DNA from: Candidatus Gastranaerophilales bacterium
GTDB taxonomy: Bacteria; Cyanobacteriota; Vampirovibrionia; Gastranaerophilales; Gastranaerophilaceae
Direction of reading: 5' to 3'
Assembly: GCA_947630355.1 (NCBI GenBank)
Contig: CANRHJ010000010.1
Span: 1 to 20,031 of the forward strand
Length of the DNA stretch: 20,031 nucleotides
Position 1 is the stretch's first letter. Every line of letters begins with the position of its first letter. Shown here in pieces: positions 7,989 through 16,120 of the stretch. The notes under the pieces are model-generated. The model did not search any database. It was not told where the DNA came from and saw nothing but the letters and a program-made list of their open reading frames with translations. Both the position numbers and the translations under genes were made by a program.

Positions 7989-8017
7989 ATTTTAACAAAT
8001 AGTTAATAAAGTTTCAA
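7989..8017 (-). promoter_or_regulatory. Promoter of rimI-bioY
   Basis: On the minus strand TTGAAA, a 17-nt spacer, then TAAAAT, about 20 nt before the rimI ATG. Its -35 box lies inside the region expected to be the spacer of the divergent hemW promoter, so the two promoters overlap. Confidence 0.65.
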
Positions 8018-8023
8018 ATACGG

Positions 8024-8029
8024 TATAAT
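8024..8029 (+). promoter_or_regulatory. -10 box of hemW, leaderless layout
   Basis: A perfect TATAAT ends 6 nt before the hemW ATG, placing the transcription start at or next to the start codon. No ribosome-binding site is present between them. A weak -35 (GTTAAT around 8002-8007) is possible. Confidence 0.6.
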
Positions 8030-8035
8030 TTTTAT

Positions 8036-9124
8036 ATGGTTAATCATGTTTATATACATATTCCTTTTTGTATAAGAAAATGCAATTACTGCTCTTTTGT
8101 TTCGGGCTTTTCTCCGAAATATACCGGAGATTATCTCAAAGCACTTTTGTATGAAATTAAATCACGTTATAAAAACGATGCGATTAATACTTTGTATTTC
8201 GGAGGCGGAACTCCCTCTTTGCTTTCTCCTTCCGATATTGAAGTAATCTTAAACAATTTTAATATTTCAAAAAATTGCGAAATTACTTTGGAAGTTAATC
8301 CGGAAACTGTTGAATATAATAAATTTAAGCAGTTTAGAGTTCTTGGCATAAACAGAATTTCATTGGGAGTTCAAACTTTTAATGACAGCTTATTAAAATT
8401 ATTGGGAAGGCTTCATACTCAATTTGACATTATTTCTTCTTTGGACATTATACATGATGCTGGATTTGATAATGTAAGTATTGATTTCCTGTATGGTATT
8501 CCCAATCAGAATGAAAAATTATTGGAATTTGATATTAAAAAGGCTTTAAATTTAGATGTTACACATATTTCCACATACGGATTAAAGATAGAAAAAAATT
8601 CGTTTTTTTATACTCATCCACCGAAAAACTTACCGGATGACGATATACAGGCAAATATGTTTACACTTATTTGTAAGCTTCTTAGAAATAATAATTTTGA
8701 ACATTATGAAATAAGTAATTTTTCAAAAAGCGGATTTAATTCACGGCATAATCTGTGTTATTGGCGAAATGAAAATTATTACGGATTTGGCGTTAATGCT
8801 TCGGGATATGAAAATAACATAAGATATAAAAATGTTTCCGACATAAAGAAATATATGGAAAATCCGATTTTAAGAGATGAAGAAATAATTTTAACAAATA
8901 ATCAAATTTCAGAAGATGAGATTATGCTTGCATTGAGATTAAAAGACGGAATTGACATTGAAAAATTTAACGATAAGTTTAAAATTGATTTTTTGAAGAA
9001 ATATAAACCTGTTATAGAAAAGTATTGCCGGTTAAATCTTATGAAATTAGAGAACAATCATTTGAAATTAACGGAAGAAGGCATATTATTAAGCAACGAA
9101 ATATTATGTGAGTTTATAAGCTAA
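8036..9124 (+). CDS. hemW: HemW-like radical SAM protein (coproporphyrinogen-dehydrogenase-like)
   Basis: 362 residues. Radical SAM protein of the HemN/HemW family; HemW binds haem and is thought to be a haem chaperone rather than the oxidase. The [4Fe-4S] motif CxxxCxxC is at Cys12, 16 and 19 (CIRKCNYC), preceded by HIPF. The SAM-binding GGGTPS is at 56-61. SLGVQTFND and LLGRLHT match the family. The fourth cysteine at the next position, which HemN has as CxxxCxxCxC, is absent: the following residues are SF, which favours HemW. A winged C-terminal HemN-C domain is visible (ISEDEIMLALRLKDGID). No haem pathway genes are in the window. The ATG is preceded only by TATAAT-N6, so translation is probably leaderless. 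Confidence 0.9.
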   Translation: MVNHVYIHIPFCIRKCNYCSFVSGFSPKYTGDYLKALLYEIKSRYKNDAINTLYFGGGTPSLLSPSDIEVILNNFNISKNCEITLEVNPETVEYNKFKQFRVLGINRISLGVQTFNDSLLKLLGRLHTQFDIISSLDIIHDAGFDNVSIDFLYGIPNQNEKLLEFDIKKALNLDVTHISTYGLKIEKNSFFYTHPPKNLPDDDIQANMFTLICKLLRNNNFEHYEISNFSKSGFNSRHNLCYWRNENYYGFGVNASGYENNIRYKNVSDIKKYMENPILRDEEIILTNNQISEDEIMLALRLKDGIDIEKFNDKFKIDFLKKYKPVIEKYCRLNLMKLENNHLKLTEEGILLSNEILCEFIS

Positions 9125-9810
9125 GAATTTTTATCCGTCTGCTGCATGCCTGTTTTTGAGCCTGCGACAATAAATGTCAAAGGCAGTAATTTTGAGGTTA
9201 TGACCGAAATTTGCTTAAAATCTTTTAATACCATATTGGCGGTAAGGCATAAATCGTCGGCATGAACGAGGTAATCTTCAGCGTGGACATCGTGTTTAAT
9301 TTCTTCTTTAAATACCTTATTATTTACTTTATTCATAACCTTATTGCCGAGTTCCATACCGCCGACCAAAGATGCGACACATACTGCGGATTTAAGTAAT
9401 ATTCCTTTCCAATCGGAAGGTGTTGCATCTGTTTTAAACACATATTTTTCCAGCAATTTATTGGCGCAAGCCAATATTGAAACAGGGAATACCATATTTC
9501 CTATATATTGTTGAGAAGCTTCTCTTAATTTAGGTTTAACATTTTTCTTATTTTTATCTGCGGACAAGCCTCCGATTAAACCGCCAAGAACGGAGCCTGC
9601 TCCTATTAACAGAACGTCTCCTTCCGAGTAGTTTAAATTTTTAAAAGCCAAAGCGGGATTTTTTTTCTTCGCTGCCGAATAAATACAAGCTACCGCGCCT
9701 GCTATTCCTATTGCGCTCCCTGCAATTGATGCTGCATTTACTCTCTTTTTATTGCTTTTTTTGTTATTTGTATATGTTTGCGGTTTGTTTATTAAATTAT
9801 CTATCTGCAT
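9121..9810 (-). CDS. Hypothetical glycine-rich membrane protein
   Basis: About 229 residues from the ATG at 9810 (MQIDNLINKPQ). I do not recognise a family. It has an Asn/Lys-rich start, then several hydrophobic segments with small-residue spacing. These are AASIAGSAIGIAGAVACIYSA, DVLLIGAGSVLGGLIGGLSA, FPVSILACANKLL, and SAVCVASLVGGMELGNKV. A last stretch, VITSKLLPLTFIVAGSK, lies near the C-terminus. The GxxxG-like repeats suggest tight helix packing in a membrane. A 29-residue hydrophobic extension is possible upstream but has no ribosome site. The stop overlaps the hemW stop by 3 nt on the opposite strand. It probably has its own promoter in the AT-rich 94 nt shared with tatD. Confidence 0.65.
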   Translation of the reverse strand: MQIDNLINKPQTYTNNKKSNKKRVNAASIAGSAIGIAGAVACIYSAAKKKNPALAFKNLNYSEGDVLLIGAGSVLGGLIGGLSADKNKKNVKPKLREASQQYIGNMVFPVSILACANKLLEKYVFKTDATPSDWKGILLKSAVCVASLVGGMELGNKVMNKVNNKVFKEEIKHDVHAEDYLVHADDLCLTANMVLKDFKQISVITSKLLPLTFIVAGSKTGMQQTDKNS

Positions 9811-9904
9811 ATTTATATTCCGAAATATATAAGCAATTATTTTAAAACAAATAAATATTTTTTTTGTTATATTAAAATAAAACCAAATAAAAGGCAATAA
9901 TAAT

Positions 9905-10663
9905 ATGATTGATACTCATTCACATATAAACTTTGAGGAATACAGAAATAATTTTGACGAATTTCTGAAAAATATAAAAACAGAAGGCGTTGAAAAGGTC
10001 ATAATACCATCTGTTAATACATCGGATTTTGAAGATATAAAACAATTATGCGAAAAATATGATATGTTATACGGAGCAGTAGGCATACATCCTGAAGAGG
10101 CTGCCTCTTATAACGATGAAGCCTTAAAAATAATGACTGAATATTCCAAATCAAAAAAAATTATTGCAATAGGCGAAATCGGTCTTGATTATTATTGGGA
10201 AACTCAAACTAAAGATTTGCAGCAATTAATATTTAACAAGCAGCTGGAGCTTTCGGAGAATTTAAGACTGCCTGTATTAGTTCACGATAGGAATGCACAC
10301 GAAGATACTTTTGAAATATTGAATAATTATAATAATCTAAAGGATGTAGTATTCCATTGTTTTTCGGCAGATAAGGATTTCGCCGCCAAATGTATAGATA
10401 AAGGTTATTATATAGCTATAGGCGGAATTGTTACATTCAAAAACGCTGCTCAATTAAAAGAGTGCGTTAAATATATTCCGCTTGACAGAATTTTGCTTGA
10501 AACAGATGCTCCCTATTTAGCGCCCGTACCCTTTCGGGGCAAGATAAATACTCCCGCTTATTTAAAATACATAGCCGAAGAAGTAGCTTTAATAAAGGGA
10601 ATTGACGTTCAAACAGTAAAGACACAAACCTCAGATAATGCAAAAAGGATATTTGAATTTTGA
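9905..10663 (+). CDS. tatD: TatD-family metal-dependent DNase
   Basis: 252-residue TIM-barrel amidohydrolase-type nuclease. Metal ligands are visible: HSH (His5, His7), Glu91 in GEIGLDY, His127 in VLVHDRNAH, His151 in FHCFS, and Asp201 in ETDAPYLAP. The family includes 3'-5' exonucleases in DNA repair; related YcfH/YabD proteins are less well known, so the exact substrate is unknown. An AAAGG site lies 10 nt before the ATG. tlyA starts 1 nt after the stop codon. Confidence 0.93.
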   Translation: MIDTHSHINFEEYRNNFDEFLKNIKTEGVEKVIIPSVNTSDFEDIKQLCEKYDMLYGAVGIHPEEAASYNDEALKIMTEYSKSKKIIAIGEIGLDYYWETQTKDLQQLIFNKQLELSENLRLPVLVHDRNAHEDTFEILNNYNNLKDVVFHCFSADKDFAAKCIDKGYYIAIGGIVTFKNAAQLKECVKYIPLDRILLETDAPYLAPVPFRGKINTPAYLKYIAEEVALIKGIDVQTVKTQTSDNAKRIFEF

Positions 10664-10664
10664 T

Positions 10665-11477
10665 ATGCCAAAAGAAAGACTGGATAAAATCTTAACGGAT
10701 AAAGGATTATTTGAAACAAAAAGTAAAGCGCAAGCCGCCATAATGGCAGGTGAAGTTTCCGTTGACGGAATTATAATAACCAAAGCGGGTTATCAGCTAA
10801 ATCTAAAAGAAAATACTCAAATAACCGTAAAAACAATGCCTTATGTATCAAGAGGCGGTTTTAAATTGGAAAAAGCAGTAAAGGAATTCAATTTAAATCT
10901 GAAAAATAAAGTTTGTTTGGATGCAGGTGCTTCAACAGGCGGATTTACCGATTGTATGCTTCAAAACGGGGCAAAAAAAGTATACAGTGTCGATGTCGGT
11001 TACGGACAAATTGCTTGGAAATTAAGAACGGATAACAGAGTTAAGGTTATTGAAAAAGTTAATGTTAAAAATTGCGATTTTTCCGATGTTTATGATGAAT
11101 GTGATGAAGCAGCACAATTTGTATCAATGGATTTGTCTTTCATTTCAATAACAAAAGTATTACGTAACATTTTAAATTTAACGGACAAAAATAAATTTGA
11201 AATAGTTTCCTTAATCAAACCCCAGTTTGAAGCGGGGAAGGAACAAGTCGGGAAAAACGGAATAGTAAAGGATAAATCCGTACATATTGAAGTGCTTAAT
11301 AATATTATAAACTATTGTAAAGATAGCTTGTTGACAGTTGAAGCGATAACATTTTCTCCCGTAAAAGGCGCGAAGGGGAACATAGAATATTTAATTTATC
11401 TTACAAATACCGGAAATGATAATGAAATTAATGCGGAAACGGTTGTAAATAAGGCGCATGAAACACTTATTGATTAA
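10665..11477 (+). CDS. tlyA: TlyA-family 23S/16S rRNA 2'-O-methyltransferase
   Basis: 270 residues. An N-terminal S4 RNA-binding domain (PKERLDKILTDKGLFETKSKAQ, to about residue 60) is fused to an FtsJ-like Rossmann methyltransferase. SAM-binding DAGASTGGFTDC is followed by VYSVDVGYGQIAWKLR. Lysine in RGGFKLEKA, Asp in SMDLSFIS and Lys in SLIKPQFEAGKEQVG provide most of a K-D-K-E tetrad, and Glu in GNIEYLIYL could complete it. Characterised TlyA methylates C1409 of 16S and C1920 of 23S rRNA, and in some bacteria only one of them. The start at 10665 fits the S4 consensus; a start at 10638 inside tatD would add nine residues. It is co-transcribed with tatD. Confidence 0.9.
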   Translation: MPKERLDKILTDKGLFETKSKAQAAIMAGEVSVDGIIITKAGYQLNLKENTQITVKTMPYVSRGGFKLEKAVKEFNLNLKNKVCLDAGASTGGFTDCMLQNGAKKVYSVDVGYGQIAWKLRTDNRVKVIEKVNVKNCDFSDVYDECDEAAQFVSMDLSFISITKVLRNILNLTDKNKFEIVSLIKPQFEAGKEQVGKNGIVKDKSVHIEVLNNIINYCKDSLLTVEAITFSPVKGAKGNIEYLIYLTNTGNDNEINAETVVNKAHETLID

Positions 11478-11697
11478 CGGCAAGATTTAATTTGTGTTGA
11501 ACCGGTTCTGCTTCAAATAAATCTCCAACACCGCATCCGATTGTTTCACATAATCTGTCCATATTATCATAAGAAGGTTGTGTTCTGCCATTTGCCCATG
11601 AATAAATGGTTTGCTGCGGAAGATCCAATACTTTTGCCAATTTATAAAGACTCCAGCCTCGTTTTATTTTTACGGTTTCTTTTATTTTGATTTTCAT
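11467..11697 (-). CDS. Small XRE-family (Cro/CI-type HTH) regulator
   Basis: 76 residues, essentially one HTH_3 domain. The helix-turn-helix reads WSLYKLAKVLDLPQQTIYSW, and the rest of the five-helix fold (ANGRTQPSYDNMDRLCETI) continues to GDLFEAEP. A strong GGAGGAG site precedes the ATG. It probably acts as a DNA-binding dimer, but no target or effector is evident. Its C-terminal end overlaps tlyA by 11 nt on the opposite strand. It is not similar beyond family level to the XRE gene at 17201. A divergent 311-nt gap separates it from the TPR gene at 12009. Confidence 0.85.
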   Translation of the reverse strand: MKIKIKETVKIKRGWSLYKLAKVLDLPQQTIYSWANGRTQPSYDNMDRLCETIGCGVGDLFEAEPVQHKLNLAVNQ

Positions 11698-12008
11698 TTT
11701 CTCCTCCGTTAAACAATTTCTTATTAAATCTCCACATTAAAATTTGTTAATGATTTTATTTGCAAAATTTTTATGAATTATTCAACAATCTTATATAATA
11801 TTATACAGTTGTTACATTTGTTAATATAGTATTTTGTTTAATATTTCGTACAAAAATATGAATATATATGTTAAAATTCATATAAAATGAGTATATGGTA
11901 TATAAAATAACCGAAATAATGTGTATAATAAGAAATATATATTTATAAATATTTTTTTTGTAAATATGGGTATATAATATAATAAGAAATTTGTTAAGAG
12001 GGTTTGAT
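11698..12008. other. AT-rich divergent intergenic region
   Basis: No gene is visible. It holds the ribosome site of the XRE gene at its left end. The perfect 12-bp palindrome at 11794-11805 (TATAATATTATA) gives a -10-like hexamer on each strand. Two further TATAAT hexamers on the plus strand are at 11924-11929 and 11973-11978, each followed by AAGAAAT-like sequence. The AGAGGG ribosome site of the next gene is at 11997-12002. No convincing -35 boxes accompany these hexamers, so the promoters cannot be fixed. Confidence 0.5.
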
Positions 12009-12758
12009 ATGAAAAAATTATTGTTATTGGGTATAGTTTTTTCCGTGGTTGGTATGATAAATACCGTTAAAGCCGCAGAAAATACGGAAAGTGACCCTCA
12101 GTTAATAAAAAATGCGATAGAAAAATATAAAGAAAAGAACTATTTGGGATGTATATCTGATTTAAGGTTATATGTATCGAAAGAGCCTTCAAGCGCAATT
12201 GCTTGGTATTATTTGGGAAATTCTTACATGAATATAGCCATGACTACTGAAGCACACAAAGCTTTTGATAAGGTGGTACAATTAAATACCGTACCTAAAT
12301 TGACATCATACTCAATTCAGGCTGAATTATGTATGGAAAATGCCGATAAATGTAAGTATCACAATTTTACCTATGAAGAAATTAAAAAATTAAAGGCGGA
12401 TCCTGCCGTGTTCATAAGTCAATATTTGGCTAAATTACAGAATTTTAATTCCTCCAGTTCTACTGATGCCGAAATTGAAAAATTGATAAAAGGCGGTTAT
12501 TCAAATAATATCCATCCCGATGCCAGAGAATTCATAATGGAACAAAAAGCAAAGATGAAACAAATGGAAATCAATGCAAATAAAGCATACGTTAATGACG
12601 GTACTTCTTTTGCCATGTTATTGGAAAATAATCCCGCTGATAATACTTCTTATACGGATTTACTCAATTATTATAAAAATCCTCAGAATAAGAACGAATT
12701 AACACCCGAAATGATTCAATTAATGATGACTTCTAATATGTTAATGCCTAATTTATAA
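12009..12758 (+). CDS. Secreted/periplasmic TPR-like protein
   Basis: 249 residues. A Sec signal peptide (about 1-22, MKKLLLLGIVFSVVGMINTVKA) is followed by AENTE, a good signal peptidase I site. One or two TPR-like units follow: YKEKNYLGCISDLRLYVSKEP, then AIAWYYLGNSYMNIAMTTEAHKAFDKVVQ. The C-terminal half is charged and helical without a known domain (INPAD/TSYTDLLNYYKNPQ). It probably binds proteins in the periplasm. ATG at 12009 was chosen for its AGAGGG site and signal peptide; an upstream TTG at 11991 adds six residues. The next gene begins 1 nt after the stop. Function is not recognised. Confidence 0.75.
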   Translation: MKKLLLLGIVFSVVGMINTVKAAENTESDPQLIKNAIEKYKEKNYLGCISDLRLYVSKEPSSAIAWYYLGNSYMNIAMTTEAHKAFDKVVQLNTVPKLTSYSIQAELCMENADKCKYHNFTYEEIKKLKADPAVFISQYLAKLQNFNSSSSTDAEIEKLIKGGYSNNIHPDAREFIMEQKAKMKQMEINANKAYVNDGTSFAMLLENNPADNTSYTDLLNYYKNPQNKNELTPEMIQLMMTSNMLMPNL

Positions 12759-12759
12759 A

Positions 12760-13437
12760 ATGGATATTAATATAATAAATAAGTTATATTATAAAGAAAA
12801 AGATTATTCCGGGATAAAAGAAATATTAAAAGATGAAAAGGATTCCCGGAGTTTTAATATTTTAGGTAAAATTTATCTTAATGAATTAAGACCTGATGAG
12901 GCTTTTGAATGTTTTTTCAAGGCGAATAATGCTATCAATTGCGGTTATACAAAATTTTTAACGGGTGAAATAAGTGAAGCAAAACTCATATTGATAACAC
13001 AAAAAGGAATAAATCCTTTCGTAAATTGGTTATTATCGTTGATTGAAATTGTAGAAAATAAAAATTCATACGTTTTGACATATTTTGGAATAAGAAATTT
13101 TTATGAACAAGATTTGGAAATGCTGTTTAAGTACAAACAAAAAGAGGCTATAGAGAAAATAATAAGAAGTAATCCCGAAATATCAAGGTATAACAGAGAA
13201 ATATACAAATACAGTGCGAGAGTAATGTTAAATAATGATTATCTTGAAGCGGCAGAGGACTTAATAAAAAAGAGCATTGATATATATTATAAAGATCCGG
13301 AAACACATTTTATAGCAGGCGAAATAGAAGAGAAAAAAGGGAATATGGAAGATGCAAAAAAATATTATAAAAATGCACTTGAAGTTAACGGTATATACCT
13401 GCCTGCGGAAATAAAACTAAAATATTTAAATAACTGA
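12760..13437 (+). CDS. Cytoplasmic TPR-like protein
   Basis: 225 residues with no signal peptide. Repeat-like helices are visible at the start (YKEKDYSGIKEILKDEKD, then FNILGKIYLNELRPDEAFECFFKANN). A TPR unit near the end is clear: DPETHFIAGEIEEKKGNMEDAKKYYKNALEVN. The middle (about 80-160) is lysine-rich and unrecognised. The ATG lies 1 nt after the previous stop and has no Shine-Dalgarno, so it is likely translated by coupling to the secreted TPR gene. Role unknown; pairing with a TPR exported protein suggests a two-part scaffold, but this is inference. Confidence 0.7.
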   Translation: MDINIINKLYYKEKDYSGIKEILKDEKDSRSFNILGKIYLNELRPDEAFECFFKANNAINCGYTKFLTGEISEAKLILITQKGINPFVNWLLSLIEIVENKNSYVLTYFGIRNFYEQDLEMLFKYKQKEAIEKIIRSNPEISRYNREIYKYSARVMLNNDYLEAAEDLIKKSIDIYYKDPETHFIAGEIEEKKGNMEDAKKYYKNALEVNGIYLPAEIKLKYLNN

Positions 13438-13500
13438 TTGTATAATTTATATTATGGTGTAGAATATTATTATAAGAGTCTTATTAGGAGAAATAAATCA

Positions 13501-15942
13501 ATGTTTGAACGTTTTACCGAAAAGGCTATAAAAGTGATAATGCTTGCACAAGAGGAAGCAAGAAGACTAGGTCATAATTTTGTAGGAACCGAACAGGTAT
13601 TACTCGGGTTGATAGGCGAAGGCACCGGAGTTGCGGCAAAGACATTAAAGACAATGGGTGTTACGCTTAAGGATGCGAGAGTTGAAGTAGAAAAAATTAT
13701 AGGCAGAGGTTCTGGCTTTGTAGCGGTAGAAATTCCTTTTACGCCGAGAGCAAAAAGAGTATTGGAATTGTCATGGGATGAAGCCAGACAATTAGGTCAT
13801 AATTATATAGGAACGGAACATCTTCTTTTAGGGTTAATACGTGAAGGTGAGGGTGTTGCGGCAAGAGTATTGGAAAATTTGGGTGTAGACTTGAATAAAG
13901 TCCGCAGTAATGTAATAAAAATGCTCGGTGAAACAAAACCTACAGCTGCGGCTACCGCTTCTACGGCATCATCGGGCAAAACAAAGACTCCGAGTTTGGA
14001 TGAGTTCGGAACCGATTTAACGCTTGCTGCGCAGGAACAAAGATTAGATCCCGTTGTCGGCAGAGAAAAAGAAATTGAACGAGTTATTCAAATTCTTGCA
14101 AGAAGGACAAAAAATAATCCCGTATTGCTGGGGGAACCGGGTGTCGGTAAAACTGCAGTTGTTGAAGGATTGGCGGCAAGAATAGTAAATTCTGAGGTGC
14201 CTGATATACTCGACGGTAAAAAAGTCGTTCAGCTTGATATGGGGTTATTGGTTGCAGGTACGAAATACAGAGGCGAATTTGAAGAAAGACTTAAAAAAAT
14301 AATGGATGAAATTCGTCAAGCCGGAAATATTATACTTGTTATTGATGAAATGCATACATTAATAGGTGCAGGTGCTGCAGAAGGTGCCATAGATGCGGCA
14401 AACATTCTAAAACCGGCTTTATCAAGAGGTGAAATACAGGTTATTGGTGCTACAACATTAGATGAATACAGAAAATATGTTGAAAAAGACCCGGCTCTTG
14501 AAAGAAGATTTCAGTCTATTATCATAGAAGAACCTTCCGTAGAAGATACAATAGAAATTATAAAAGGATTAAAGCCGAAGTATGAAGAACACCATAAGTT
14601 GAAAATATCCGATGATGCAATAGTCGCAGCTACGGAACTTTCTTATAAATACATTACGGACAGATTTCTTCCCGATAAAGCAATAGATATTATAGATGAA
14701 GCGGCTTCCAAATTGAGAATACAGACAAGTGCGCTTCCGCCTGAGGGTAAGGAACTTGAAAAAGAACTTAAAGAAGTAATAAAACAAAAAGAAGATGCCA
14801 TAAGAAATCAAGAATTTGAAACAGCTTCAAATCTTCGCGATGATGAAGCGGATTTAAAAGAAAGAATTCGTGAAATGTCCATGAAATGGCGGGAAGATAA
14901 CGAAGATAACAAACCTACGGTTACTGCGGAGCAAGTGGCTCAAGTTGTAAGTCAAATGACGGGTATTCCGACAACAAAAATAACCGAAGGTGAAAGTGAA
15001 AGGTTATTAAAACTTGAAGAAACTCTTCATAAAAGAGTTATCGGTCAGGAACAAGCTGTTGTTGCTTTATCAAAGGCTATAAGAAGAGCAAGAGTCGGTT
15101 TAAAATCACCTAATAGACCAATCGGAAGTTTCATATTCTCAGGTCCTACGGGTGTTGGTAAAACGGAACTTGCAAAAGCCTTAGCTGAGGCTGTATTCGG
15201 CAGTGAAGATAATATGATTCGTGTTGATATGTCGGAATTTATGGAAAAACATTCAACCGCGAAATTAATCGGCTCACCTCCGGGATATGTCGGATACGAT
15301 GACGGCGGTCATTTAACCGAAATAATCAGGAAAAAACCATACAGTGTAATTCTTTTTGATGAAATCGAAAAGGCACACCCGGATGTATTTAATATAATGC
15401 TGCAAATACTTGATGACGGCAGATTAACCGATTCAAAGGGCAGACATATTAACTTTAAAAATACAATTATAATCATGACAAGTAACGTCGGTGCAAGCAT
15501 GATTACAAATACAAGCAAACTTGGATTTAGCGTTGCCGAAGATGAGCAAAAAGATAAATATGAAAAGCTAAAAGATACGGTTATGGAAGAAATGAAAAAA
15601 TCATTCCGTCCCGAATTCTTAAACAGAATAGATGATATTATCGTATTTGCTCATTTGTCTAAACCTGAAATTCGTCAAATTGTTGATTTAATGTTAAATG
15701 ATTTATTCAAACGCTTGGAATCACAAAATCTTACAATAGAAGTAACTGAAGAAGTTAAGGATTATTTGGGCGAAGCGGGATACTCGGAAGCCTACGGCGC
15801 AAGACCGTTGAGAAGATTAATTCAGAAGAAAATTGAAGACGGATTGGCTGAAGAAATCCTCTCCGGCAAGTATACCGAAGGCAACAAGATAGTTCTTAAG
15901 CTCAAAGATGAAAAGATTGTATTTGAATGTGAAAAAGCATAA
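13501..15942 (+). CDS. clpC: ATP-dependent Clp protease ATP-binding subunit ClpC
   Basis: 813-residue AAA+ unfoldase that feeds proteins to ClpP. Order: two N-terminal Clp_N repeats (about 3-145); first AAA module with Walker A GEPGVGKT (211-218) and Walker B VIDEMH (280-285); a UVR-type middle segment (about 427-462); second AAA module with Walker A GPTGVGKT (548-555) and LFDEIEKAHP (from 618). A ClpP-docking loop LGF is at 674-676. The UVR segment and the two Clp_N repeats separate ClpC from ClpB and ClpA; its adaptors are not in the window. ATG at 13501 has an AGGAG site. A TATAAT at 13441 suggests a separate promoter within the 63 nt after the TPR gene. A terminator follows at 15958. Confidence 0.97.
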   Translation: MFERFTEKAIKVIMLAQEEARRLGHNFVGTEQVLLGLIGEGTGVAAKTLKTMGVTLKDARVEVEKIIGRGSGFVAVEIPFTPRAKRVLELSWDEARQLGHNYIGTEHLLLGLIREGEGVAARVLENLGVDLNKVRSNVIKMLGETKPTAAATASTASSGKTKTPSLDEFGTDLTLAAQEQRLDPVVGREKEIERVIQILARRTKNNPVLLGEPGVGKTAVVEGLAARIVNSEVPDILDGKKVVQLDMGLLVAGTKYRGEFEERLKKIMDEIRQAGNIILVIDEMHTLIGAGAAEGAIDAANILKPALSRGEIQVIGATTLDEYRKYVEKDPALERRFQSIIIEEPSVEDTIEIIKGLKPKYEEHHKLKISDDAIVAATELSYKYITDRFLPDKAIDIIDEAASKLRIQTSALPPEGKELEKELKEVIKQKEDAIRNQEFETASNLRDDEADLKERIREMSMKWREDNEDNKPTVTAEQVAQVVSQMTGIPTTKITEGESERLLKLEETLHKRVIGQEQAVVALSKAIRRARVGLKSPNRPIGSFIFSGPTGVGKTELAKALAEAVFGSEDNMIRVDMSEFMEKHSTAKLIGSPPGYVGYDDGGHLTEIIRKKPYSVILFDEIEKAHPDVFNIMLQILDDGRLTDSKGRHINFKNTIIIMTSNVGASMITNTSKLGFSVAEDEQKDKYEKLKDTVMEEMKKSFRPEFLNRIDDIIVFAHLSKPEIRQIVDLMLNDLFKRLESQNLTIEVTEEVKDYLGEAGYSEAYGARPLRRLIQKKIEDGLAEEILSGKYTEGNKIVLKLKDEKIVFECEKA

Positions 15943-15957
15943 TTAAGAATTTAAAAA

Positions 15958-15986
15958 TCCCCCTAAAAATGGGGGGCTTTTTTTTT
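15958..15986 (+). terminator. Intrinsic terminator of clpC
   Basis: Stem of five CCCCC/GGGGG pairs (a sixth U-G pair is possible) with loop TAAAAAT, then C and at least eight T. Starts 15 nt after the clpC stop. Confidence 0.92.
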
Positions 15987-15999
15987 ATAAAAAAAATGA

Positions 16000-16005
16000 T
16001 ATAAT
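16000..16005 (+). promoter_or_regulatory. Extended -10 promoter before the 16012 ORF
   Basis: TGA precedes a perfect TATAAT, giving the extended -10 motif TGnTATAAT. Transcription would start near 16012, at the first base of an ATG, 6 nt after the -10. No clear -35 is needed for this class. Confidence 0.6.
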
Positions 16006-16011
16006 AAAAAT

Positions 16012-16062
16012 ATGAGAAAAATATTATTAAACTGTTTATCTTCATATTCATCCGACACCTGA
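16012..16062 (+). CDS. Possible 16-codon leader ORF
   Basis: ATG AGA AAA... encodes MRKILLNCLSSYSSDT, then TGA. It starts exactly where a transcript from the extended -10 is expected, so it would be leaderless. The stop codon overlaps a hairpin region (GACAC/GTGTC, 16054-16086, enclosing a smaller TGAA/TTCA stem) followed by ATTTTTT. This layout resembles a leader peptide plus weak terminator ahead of the membrane protein gene at 16121. The peptide has no amino-acid run that would identify a sensed signal, and chance ORFs of this size are common. Confidence 0.35.
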   Translation: MRKILLNCLSSYSSDT

Positions 16063-16093
16063 AGTGAGTGTTCATTTTACAGTGTCATTTTTT
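16054..16093 (+). terminator. Weak hairpin and T-tract before the 16121 gene
   Basis: A 5-bp outer stem GACAC/GTGTC encloses a loop with an inner TGAA/TTCA stem, then ATTTTTTAA. It could be an attenuator or weak terminator between the leader ORF and the membrane protein gene. Confidence 0.35.
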
Positions 16094-16120
16094 AATTAGA
16101 AAGAAGAAAAGGCGGTTTTT

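Noticed and set aside
9811..9897. 29-residue N-terminal extension of the hypothetical membrane protein
   Set aside because: Looks like AT-rich intergenic translation (FIWFYFNITKK...); no ribosome site.
11794..11805. 12-bp palindrome TATAATATTATA as an operator
   Set aside because: In a stretch this AT-rich such a sequence arises easily; it was kept only as a possible double -10, not as a regulator site.
13438..13500. Earlier TTG start for ClpC
   Set aside because: The added 21 residues fall outside the Clp_N consensus; ATG at 13501 has AGGAG and the family start MFERFT.
14569..14811. Minus-strand open frames opposite clpC
   Set aside because: Shadows of the clpC reading frame with Phe/Tyr-rich, biased composition.
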